A stretch of DNA of 13,244 nucleotides from Parachlamydiaceae bacterium (lineage in GTDB: Bacteria > Chlamydiota > Chlamydiia > Chlamydiales > Parachlamydiaceae), in assembly GCA_013698165.1 (NCBI GenBank), contig JACCVN010000386.1, forward strand, positions 1-13,244. Reading direction: 5' to 3'. Shown here one piece after another: positions 7,629-13,244 of the stretch. Position 1 is the first letter of the stretch; the number at the start of each line of letters is the position of its first letter. Under the pieces are notes generated by a model that saw only the letters and a program-made list of their open reading frames with translations, made no database searches and was not told the origin of the DNA. The position numbers and the translations under genes were made by a program.

Positions 7629-8711
7629 CTAGCGTTTAAAGTTATCAAATAAATAGCGTTCGCCCGCAGAAAATCCGATTGGCTGTCCGCAAATTTGGGG
7701 TTGTGTCGAGCCGTCTCTATGTCTTCTTAAACGGAAAGTCTTAACATTGTTAGGAAATTGGAACGTGAGCTGTGAAGATTCACAAGGCTGAAAGCAGATC
7801 CGTCGAATCGTTTTCTTTGACCATTCCAAATTAAAAAACCCGATCTCAGGTATACGGACATTAAGCATTCTACCGCAATGAAATTTTGCCGGGAGGCAGG
7901 GGAGGATCTGTATATTATCAGACGTTCGATCAATGATCATGCGCTTGATCAAATTTTTGCCATCCGAAAGCAGTGTTAACGGACTGGCCGTTTTACTCAT
8001 ATCTAGTGGAGGAACATTTAAACCCTGCTTTTGATCATCTTCCATTCTTGGTACAAGCAAACCCTCAAAGCCTGCTAAAAAAAGCATTTCCAACAGTTTA
8101 ATAAGTTTTTCCGGATCTTTTTCTTCGAGAGCTCTGTAGGCATCCTTGAGGAGATAAAGAGTGCCAGTATCGGCGATATTTGGCTCATGGGGAGAAAGAG
8201 AGGGGACTAACTGTCCAAGCCTAAACCAGAAGGGAAGGATCTCCATCATTTTTTGACGACGGAGTACCATTGCCCAATCTTGAGATTTTGATATTCCAAA
8301 GGAGAGGTTTTCAAAGGCAATAGGTTGGATAGGCTCAACTTTTTCAGTTTGCGGGATGTTCACAAATAAAGAAGTGCCTGCAGGTTCCTTTTCTGTAATA
8401 ATCTTAAAAGATTTGCCGGAATCTGTGGCTTGAATGCGGTAGCGAAAATAGCCTTGCGCCCCTTTTCCCCAGACTTTTAGGCATCCCTTTTCAATATCCT
8501 GCTGCATTGTAAACCCTTCAACAATGCCATTGACATTGAGAGGGATTTCATTGAGAAGCTTTTTATGGGTTCCTTCGAGGTTATAGACACGGATTAATGC
8601 CGGATAAACTTCACAGCAAAAGGTTGAAAAGGGAAGTAGTGCAGAACTTCCGGAAAGGTGCGTGAAGGGCTTAAAACGTTCTGAAATAGTTATGCGCATA
8701 TTATTAATCAT
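7629..8711 (-). CDS. Uncharacterised protein with a GH65/GH95-like C-terminal beta-domain
   Basis: I do not recognise this 360-residue protein by name. It has no signal peptide and no membrane segment. The N-terminal part (MRITISERFKPFTHLSG onward) is rich in beta strands, the middle (about 140-250) is helical, and the C-terminal part reads like the beta-sandwich tail of GH65/GH95 glycosidases: IQILPCLPAKF (about 267), VRIPEIGFFNLEWS (about 285) and a final SAGERYLFDNF. The catalytic helical barrel of those families is not evident, so it may be a carbohydrate-binding or inactive relative. The frame extends to an ATG at 8771, but I chose ATG 8711: it has GGAAG five bases upstream and overlaps the mtaB end by only 8 bp (ATGATTAA). 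ATG 8699 is a further option. Lying two genes before glgB in one operon, it could serve glycogen or another glucan; this is weak inference. Confidence 0.85.
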   Translation of the reverse strand: MINNMRITISERFKPFTHLSGSSALLPFSTFCCEVYPALIRVYNLEGTHKKLLNEIPLNVNGIVEGFTMQQDIEKGCLKVWGKGAQGYFRYRIQATDSGKSFKIITEKEPAGTSLFVNIPQTEKVEPIQPIAFENLSFGISKSQDWAMVLRRQKMMEILPFWFRLGQLVPSLSPHEPNIADTGTLYLLKDAYRALEEKDPEKLIKLLEMLFLAGFEGLLVPRMEDDQKQGLNVPPLDMSKTASPLTLLSDGKNLIKRMIIDRTSDNIQILPCLPAKFHCGRMLNVRIPEIGFFNLEWSKKTIRRICFQPCESSQLTFQFPNNVKTFRLRRHRDGSTQPQICGQPIGFSAGERYLFDNFKR

Positions 8712-9987
8712 TGCAACTTCCAATGACCACTCCGCGAAGCCCTTTAGCAGTATTTTCGACAAGTTCCACATCCAGAATTTGGTTAGATTGCCAGTTGCCT
8801 TTAGGGATGAATACTTTTAAAAAGTTGTCGGTATGGCCATAGATAAGTTCTTCGTCCGCAGACTCTGTTAACACAAGCATGCGTTGACCCACATATCGGC
8901 TTTGAAGTGCAAATGCTGACTGCTCAGAGGCTCTCAGGACAATCTGTTTGCGCTCTTTAATAATTTGAGGAGGAACTTTGTTCGGCATTAATGCAGCGCG
9001 TGTTCTCTGTCTTTCGCTGTAGGGGAACATATGGACCTTGGCAAATTGTACTTCATTAATCACAGCAAGAGTTTCATTAAAATCTGCCTCGGTTTCACCG
9101 GGAAAACCTACGATGACATCCGTTGTAAAGGAAAATGTTGGAGATGCCGCTTTTAAACGGTCGACAGACTCCATAAAAACTTGTCGAGTATATTTGCGGT
9201 TCATGCGCTTAAGAATGACGTTGGATCCAGCTTGTAAAACGATATGCATTGATTGGCAAGTTGTCTTGCCATTAACGATGATATCCAGGAGATCATCGGT
9301 GATTTCATCAGGATCAATGGAAGATAGACGCAAGCGTTTTAAGCCTTCAATGTTATCAACTGCTCGCATTAGGTCAGCCAGAGAATCAGGTTTTTCGCCT
9401 TCAGGTTTTGCGCCATCAAAATCTCCGACATTAATACCGGTGATCACGACTTCTTTGAATCCATTGGCGATTAAACCTTTTACTTCTTGCACAACTTCTG
9501 AAATAGTACGTGAACGCGATCGACCGCGAACGTAGGGGATGATGCAATAAGTACAGAAGGAGTTGCAGCCATCTTGAACTTTGACAAAGGCTCTGGTGTG
9601 GCACTCAAAATGGGTGATAGCAAATTCCGGAACTTCAAGATCGGGAAATATGGCAGAGATCAGCGATTCTTTATCTTTGTTGGCCACAATGGCTGTCACG
9701 CCGCCAATCTTTAGAATGCGTTCAGGTTGTTGTTCGGATGCGCAACCAGTGACAACGAGCTTTGTGCCGGGATTTTTCGCAGCGAGCTGACGAATCTCAT
9801 GAAGGCTTTGGTTATCTGCAGAGGCTGTCACGGTACAGGTATTCACGATACAAATATCAGCCGTTTCATTTTCGCTGGCAGTCTCGTAACCTAGTTGCTT
9901 TAGTTGATCAGCATAAGCTTGCGATTCATATTGATTGGTGCGACAACCAAGGGTGACGACCTTAAATTTTTTTGGCGTTTGATCCAT
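8704..9987 (-). CDS. mtaB: tRNA threonylcarbamoyladenosine methylthiotransferase, MtaB type
   Basis: Radical-SAM enzyme that adds a methylthio group to t6A37 in ANN-decoding tRNAs, giving ms2t6A and tightening codon reading. All three parts of the methylthiotransferase family are present in 427 residues: the N-terminal UPF0004 domain with cluster cysteines Cys15 (GCRTNQ), Cys51 (NTCTVT) and Cys82 (VTGCASEQ); the radical-SAM core with CNSFCTYC (Cys141, 145, 148) followed by IIPYVRGRSRSR; and a C-terminal TRAM RNA-binding domain (about 365-425). GCRTNQYES and the short C-terminus favour MtaB over MiaB or RimO. It is the first gene of the operon, with a clear promoter upstream; the ATG at 9987 has only a weak Shine-Dalgarno. 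It overlaps the next gene by 8 bp, so translational coupling is likely. Confidence 0.95.
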   Translation of the reverse strand: MDQTPKKFKVVTLGCRTNQYESQAYADQLKQLGYETASENETADICIVNTCTVTASADNQSLHEIRQLAAKNPGTKLVVTGCASEQQPERILKIGGVTAIVANKDKESLISAIFPDLEVPEFAITHFECHTRAFVKVQDGCNSFCTYCIIPYVRGRSRSRTISEVVQEVKGLIANGFKEVVITGINVGDFDGAKPEGEKPDSLADLMRAVDNIEGLKRLRLSSIDPDEITDDLLDIIVNGKTTCQSMHIVLQAGSNVILKRMNRKYTRQVFMESVDRLKAASPTFSFTTDVIVGFPGETEADFNETLAVINEVQFAKVHMFPYSERQRTRAALMPNKVPPQIIKERKQIVLRASEQSAFALQSRYVGQRMLVLTESADEELIYGHTDNFLKVFIPKGNWQSNQILDVELVENTAKGLRGVVIGSCND

Positions 9988-10043
9988 AAGCTACAGTGTG
10001 TACCCACTTTGGGTTATTGATATTGGAAGTTGTAAGTTCCAAA

Positions 10044-10072
10044 AGTTTATCACACTGAAGCGCCCATTTCAA
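10044..10072 (-). promoter_or_regulatory. Probable sigma-70/sigma-66 promoter of the mtaB-ligA operon
   Basis: Read on the minus strand: -35 TTGAAA (10067-10072), a 17-bp spacer and -10 TAAACT (10044-10049). Transcription would start near 10037, leaving a leader of about 50 bases before the mtaB ATG. Just upstream of the -35 box the A/T-run palindrome GTTTTTAAAAAC (10077-10088) could serve as an UP-like element. This is the only convincing promoter for the five-gene operon. Confidence 0.7.
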
Positions 10073-10076
10073 TAGT

Positions 10077-10100
10077 GTTTTTAAAAACAGTAAACGTTTA
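10077..10100. repeat. Two adjacent A/T-rich perfect palindromes after an effector-like gene
   Basis: GTTTTTAAAAAC (10077-10088) and TAAACGTTTA (10091-10100) are perfect palindromes two bases apart, between the stop codon of the membrane-protein gene (10106) and the mtaB promoter. They lack G+C stems and a T tract, so they are poor terminators; they could be UP-element DNA or a binding site, or chance in A/T-rich sequence. Confidence 0.35.
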
Positions 10101-10105
10101 AACTT

Positions 10106-10978
10106 TTAACTTTCCAATTTTTTGCGTAGTAGAATTTTGACTGTCTGAACTGTATTAGAAGGTGATATTTTTTGCTCAGGCGTAAAGGTATATTTTTCTA
10201 TTGTATTGGCTAGCGCGTTCCAGAAGGGCACAAGATTGGCTGATCTTTTAATTTTTTCAGCGCTCATGGCATTTAGTATAGTTAGTAAACGGTTGATTCT
10301 TTGCTTTGTAATGGGTGTAGAAGTTGCTTCTTGATTTTCTAACTCCCAAAAGTTGACTAATGCTTTTGCCGGAGACATTTTCCGTATGCAAATACCTATG
10401 CTATCAGCGTCCATTGTTTCAAATTCTTCACTGAACTTCGACACATAATTATTATTAATTTCTACATTAACGAGGAAATTTTCAATTTCCTTTACTTCCC
10501 AACGTCTTGTTATGGGTGTATAAATTTTAGAGGTTAAATTCTTCCAATTTATCACAGTTTGAGAGGGTGTTTTTGATGCATCTAAATTGGGAACCGAATC
10601 ATTTTTTGAATCAGCATTTGTGATTTTATATTCAGGGCTTACAGGTGTTTTTAAATTTGCGTTATGCTGTACCTCTTCCCTTTTCTCCAAAATGATGTTC
10701 ACAGTACTGTCAGTATCCTTGAGATCAGATTCTTCCTGAGTTTCTTCTGCAGTGGTTTTCAATAAATAGCACAGGCTTAGACCGGAACCAATTAATAGGG
10801 TGGTGACAAAACTTTTTCCTGCGCCGGAAATTTTTGCTGAGTTTAAAAAGTATGCAATTCCAAAAGTTGTAATGACTCCTACAGCTATCTGTTTAATATT
10901 AGCAGGAGAAGTGAAATAGCCCCGATAAATATTTAAATCCCCGGAACCAAAATATTTTCCAACTCTCGATAGTTCCAT
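10106..10978 (-). CDS. Putative Inc-like membrane protein, function unknown
   Basis: No recognised family. With the ATG at 10978 the protein has 290 residues: a short basic/polar N-terminus, two hydrophobic segments (IKQIAVGVITTFGIAYFLNSA, about 29-48, and SFVTTLLIGSGLSLCYLL, about 55-73) separated by a tiny KISGAGK turn, then a polar acidic linker (EETQEESDLKDTD) and a helical C-terminal domain of about 130 residues. This bilobed hairpin close to the N-terminus with a long soluble tail is the layout of chlamydial inclusion-membrane proteins, usually type III-secreted; that role is inferred, not shown. The start is uncertain: the frame is open to a TTG at 11095 (329 residues) that lacks a good Shine-Dalgarno, whereas ATG 10978 has AAGGGAAGGGGG directly upstream and a possible promoter 50 bp before it. 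It is divergent from the phosphatase gene. Confidence 0.78.
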   Translation of the reverse strand: MELSRVGKYFGSGDLNIYRGYFTSPANIKQIAVGVITTFGIAYFLNSAKISGAGKSFVTTLLIGSGLSLCYLLKTTAEETQEESDLKDTDSTVNIILEKREEVQHNANLKTPVSPEYKITNADSKNDSVPNLDASKTPSQTVINWKNLTSKIYTPITRRWEVKEIENFLVNVEINNNYVSKFSEEFETMDADSIGICIRKMSPAKALVNFWELENQEATSTPITKQRINRLLTILNAMSAEKIKRSANLVPFWNALANTIEKYTFTPEQKISPSNTVQTVKILLRKKLES

Positions 10979-10981
10979 AAG

Positions 10982-10993
10982 CCCCCTTCCCTT
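10982..10993 (-). promoter_or_regulatory. Ribosome binding site favouring the ATG at 10978
   Basis: On the minus strand the purine run AAGGGAAGGGGG ends three bases before ATG 10978; aligning its inner AAGG with the anti-Shine-Dalgarno gives a normal 6-base spacing. Nothing comparable precedes the alternative TTG at 11095, where the nearest GGAGAG is 12 bases away. Confidence 0.6.
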
Positions 10994-11027
10994 AAAATCG
11001 CATTGGTAAATTCCAGCTCTACTTGAG

Positions 11028-11056
11028 ATATTACAAGATGAAACAAGTGAAAGCAA
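11028..11056 (-). promoter_or_regulatory. Possible promoter of the Inc-like gene
   Basis: Minus strand: -35 TTGCTT (11051-11056), 17-bp spacer, -10 TAATAT (11028-11033) preceded directly by TG. Matches are moderate (3/6 and 4/6). If used, transcription starts downstream of the TTG at 11095, leaving ATG 10978 as the start codon. Confidence 0.4.
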
Positions 11057-11197
11057 TGACTCTTTTGAGAACTCAACGGCTGCTTTTTCTGACAACTGCG
11101 GGCCGGTCTCTCCGAAAACTATTTAAAAAGAAATTATCGATAATTGTGATCTGTGATTTAAATTATTGTTAGATATTTAAGTCGAGGGGCATTTACC

Positions 11198-11227
11198 TTG
11201 TTGTTAACTGTAGTTCTATTGTATAAT
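11198..11227 (+). promoter_or_regulatory. Probable promoter of the SopB-like phosphatase gene
   Basis: A consensus TATAAT lies at 11222-11227. Upstream, TTGTTG (11198-11203, 18-bp spacer) or TTGTTA (11201-11206, 15-bp spacer) can act as a poor -35 box. The start of transcription would be near 11234, giving a leader of about 35 bases before the ATG at 11270. A perfect -10 with a weak -35 is common for regulated genes. Confidence 0.6.
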
Positions 11228-11257
11228 AGTGCTTTAGTTTTTTGTAGAGTTTAAAAA

Positions 11258-11262
11258 AAGGG
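11258..11262 (+). promoter_or_regulatory. Ribosome binding site of the phosphatase gene
   Basis: AAGGG, seven bases before ATG 11270. An in-frame TAA at 11252-11254 stands between the promoter and this ATG, so 11270 is the first possible start in the frame. Confidence 0.75.
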
Positions 11263-11269
11263 TTTTAGA

Positions 11270-13244
11270 ATGTTATGTCCAGGAATTAATAAATCCGCGC
11301 TGATGCCAACTCTGATAGAACCTCTCCAAATCAAAACTATTCTTAAGGGAGCATTAATTGATTCTGCAGTGATGGCCTCAGCTGTAGGTTTGTCAGTATT
11401 AGCGGCTTTTGCTGTAGCCACAGTAGTTATATATCCTATAGGTTTGGTTATCGCAGCATCAACGACAATCGGAATCACAGTAGGAATTTCTTGCGTAGCG
11501 TATCGAAGACTTTGTATGAAAACTCTTAATACAAAAGAATTTAATGAGTGTTTGGATTCAGCTAAATATATTGCTACTAAAATAGGCGACTTAGAAAAAA
11601 ATAAACAACTACGAATACTGGATAACAAATTAAAATTTTACCACGAGCTTTGTGCCTATTCCAAATCAGAACTTGGGTATCTTCACACTCTTAAATCAAA
11701 GATGCAGTACGAATCTTTAAACTTAAAAAAAGAATTTGATGTCGCGCAAAAAGATCTCTTTGACAAGCTTGAAAGCGATCTTGTTAGGCTGACCGAAATA
11801 CATAACAAAGCTGTGGAAGACAGAATGCTAGCAGAGGGGAAAGACAACCCAAGCAAAATCAATGCTATGAAAGCTTATGAAAAAAACATGCAATCACGAA
11901 TTATCGAATGCAATTCATTAATTAGCCAAATGGGACTTCCTACAAATGAATTTACAACGACAAAATCCCATGTCCACAACTTTGTCGCGGTTGTAGACAA
12001 AAAACTTTGCCTTTTAGAAAGGAAGTTAAAGCATCAACAAAATCCTATCGCGGGAAGTAAAAAACTTGAAAAAATAGAGAAAATTTTGGGAAATGCCCCG
12101 TCATTTGAGGCAATGCAACAGAGCTCCAAGGCTATTAAAGAGAGCTTAACAAAACCGGCAGTGAAGATTGTCGACCATCATGAGGCAAAGGCATTGAACC
12201 TGGCTCATCCTGAATTAAAATGGGGTGAATCCCATATGAATCATGCTCTGACACTGCCTGCAAATTGGACAGAAGTTCGCAGTTCAATGATCAAGCTTTC
12301 AAGTGCAGGAAAAATGTATGTTTCTGTGACTTTGAATACTCCTCTTAATATTGGGAAAGAGGGTGGTGTACCTTCTGGCATGCGCTCGCATAAGGCATTT
12401 AAACATAGAGCGACAAATTTGATGATGACCACCTCATATCTTAAAGATTCCAAGGGGCGCTATGACGAACGAGTGACTTTCCGTGGTGGCCAATTTCCAA
12501 CTAAAATGGCTGCTAAAGAAGCGTTGATGCAAATGATTCAAAATCTGCCTAAGGGACAAAAACTTGAGAAGCTGCATATCAATTCCCTTCTAACTCCTAC
12601 TGCATTTACAGCATTTATTAGAGATAAGGCCCTCATCGCAGCTCATAGGGAGAACATTTTAGGCGCCATCAATGAATTGATGCTGGATCCGAAATCTGAC
12701 CGGGAATCGCTTCAAAAGTTAAAAAATGAGATTGCCATTAGCAACCTAGGAGTTAATGAAGGCGCTGTAGGTGAATTAAAATACAAATTCCTCCGATTCC
12801 CATATAAATTTGGCTGGCACACATCGATAGGGATGTACTCCAATGAAGCCAGCCAGAAGATGAACCAGGCATTGAATACATGGATGGATGGTATCGACAA
12901 GGAAAATCCTTCTATATCTAATTTGGACCGCCTAGGAGCCATATTGGAAGTCGGACAGGAAATGGAAGCGGTATGGGCAAATAATGACTACGCCAACCCT
13001 AAGGTAGGAAATAATCAGTTCAAAATGCCTGCCCTATGGAAAACGATGGATGGCTTGATCGACGTTGTTTCATATACGAATTGCATGAGCGGTAAGGACA
13101 GAACCGGGGAAGTTGAAAGCAGTGCTCAGGGGTACATAGATGAGATAAATATGAATATTGCGGACCAAAAATGCAAACTGATTAAAACTTTTGATGATAC
13201 TTATAATTCACTTAACATATTCCAAAAACTGAGTTGGTCCAAGC
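11270..13244 (+). CDS. Membrane-anchored SopB/IpgD-like inositol-phosphate phosphatase, 3' end outside the window
   Basis: The frame stays open for 658 codons to the window edge. Residues about 28-77 form a bilobed hydrophobic stretch (LSVLAAFAVATVVIYPIGLV and ITVGISCVAY) followed by RRL, like an Inc-protein hairpin. Residues about 82-330 are charged, Lys/Glu-rich and probably helical or coiled-coil. The C-terminal region carries both signature motifs that SopB/SigD and IpgD share with mammalian inositol polyphosphate 4-phosphatases: NLGVNEG (492-498) and the phosphate-binding CX5R loop NCMSGKDRTG (catalytic Cys605, Arg611). Family members remove phosphate from phosphoinositides or inositol phosphates and are type III effectors acting on host membranes. 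Here the reaction is inferred from the motifs; SopB has roughly 100 residues after the cysteine, so about 50 more are expected beyond the window. N-terminal membrane anchoring is absent from SopB and IpgD. Promoter TATAAT 11222-11227, Shine-Dalgarno AAGGG 11258-11262. Confidence 0.88.
   Translation, partial: MLCPGINKSALMPTLIEPLQIKTILKGALIDSAVMASAVGLSVLAAFAVATVVIYPIGLVIAASTTIGITVGISCVAYRRLCMKTLNTKEFNECLDSAKYIATKIGDLEKNKQLRILDNKLKFYHELCAYSKSELGYLHTLKSKMQYESLNLKKEFDVAQKDLFDKLESDLVRLTEIHNKAVEDRMLAEGKDNPSKINAMKAYEKNMQSRIIECNSLISQMGLPTNEFTTTKSHVHNFVAVVDKKLCLLERKLKHQQNPIAGSKKLEKIEKILGNAPSFEAMQQSSKAIKESLTKPAVKIVDHHEAKALNLAHPELKWGESHMNHALTLPANWTEVRSSMIKLSSAGKMYVSVTLNTPLNIGKEGGVPSGMRSHKAFKHRATNLMMTTSYLKDSKGRYDERVTFRGGQFPTKMAAKEALMQMIQNLPKGQKLEKLHINSLLTPTAFTAFIRDKALIAAHRENILGAINELMLDPKSDRESLQKLKNEIAISNLGVNEGAVGELKYKFLRFPYKFGWHTSIGMYSNEASQKMNQALNTWMDGIDKENPSISNLDRLGAILEVGQEMEAVWANNDYANPKVGNNQFKMPALWKTMDGLIDVVSYTNCMSGKDRTGEVESSAQGYIDEINMNIADQKCKLIKTFDDTYNSLNIFQKLSWSK

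Noticed and set aside
8712..8771. Upstream ATG at 8771 as the start of the 360-residue protein
   Set aside because: It would overlap mtaB by 68 bp and lacks a ribosome site; ATG 8711 has GGAAG and a typical short overlap.
9038..9535. 165-codon + strand frame inside mtaB
   Set aside because: Antisense to the radical-SAM core of mtaB, low-complexity Ser/Arg-rich composition, no ribosome site.
10025..10040. GGAAGTTGTAAGTTCC as an operator in the mtaB leader
   Set aside because: Only the outer four bases on each side pair; not a real dyad.
11251..11628. 125-codon open frame on the minus strand, opposite the phosphatase N-terminus
   Set aside because: It lies antisense to a frame open for over 650 codons with promoter, ribosome site and family motifs. 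It has no ribosome site or recognisable protein features.
12241..12942. Two short minus-strand frames (70 and 76 codons) opposite the phosphatase domain
   Set aside because: Antisense shadows of the same gene; the + strand carries the conserved motifs.

Overview
The window looks like the chromosome of an obligate or facultative intracellular bacterium of the Chlamydiae (an amoeba-associated, Parachlamydia/Simkania/Waddlia-like lineage rather than Chlamydia itself). The base composition is moderately AT-rich. Two neighbouring proteins each carry a bilobed hydrophobic hairpin of the kind found in chlamydial inclusion-membrane (Inc) proteins, and one of them continues into a host-directed inositol-phosphatase domain. 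A glycogen branching enzyme gene lies nearby. The assignment is an inference from gene content and protein character; no marker gene such as rRNA is present, and another amoeba-associated lineage cannot be excluded.

Layout. 1-935 (+): 3' part of a secreted-type family 18 chitinase, closed by a strong intrinsic terminator (944-980). 981-1609: about 630 bp without a convincing gene, between two convergent transcription units. 1610-9987 (-): a compact five-gene operon read from right to left, mtaB (tRNA methylthiotransferase), an uncharacterised 360-residue protein, an archaeal-type aspartyl-tRNA synthetase fused to a YbaK-type editing domain, glgB and ligA. Junctions are an 8-bp overlap and gaps of 12, 21 and 4 bp. 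A good sigma-70/sigma-66-type promoter (TTGAAA, 17 bp, TAAACT) lies just upstream of mtaB. 10106-10978 (-): a membrane protein with an Inc-like hairpin and no recognised domain. 11270-13244 (+): a divergently transcribed gene, still open at the window edge after 658 codons. It encodes an Inc-like N-terminal membrane domain, a long helical middle and a C-terminal domain with both signature motifs of the SopB/SigD/IpgD inositol-phosphate phosphatase family, including the CX5R loop CMSGKDRTG.

How it fits together. The operon is housekeeping: tRNA modification, tRNA charging with built-in proofreading, glycogen branching and DNA ligation. The right-hand end is an effector-like locus, two divergent membrane proteins sharing one control region. 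The phosphatase is the most exciting element: it suggests a phosphoinositide-modifying enzyme that is anchored in the vacuole or inclusion membrane instead of being released free into the host. The AspRS-YbaK fusion is the second point of interest. The chitinase at the left end could act on chitinous or chitin-like host material, but only its 3' part is visible.
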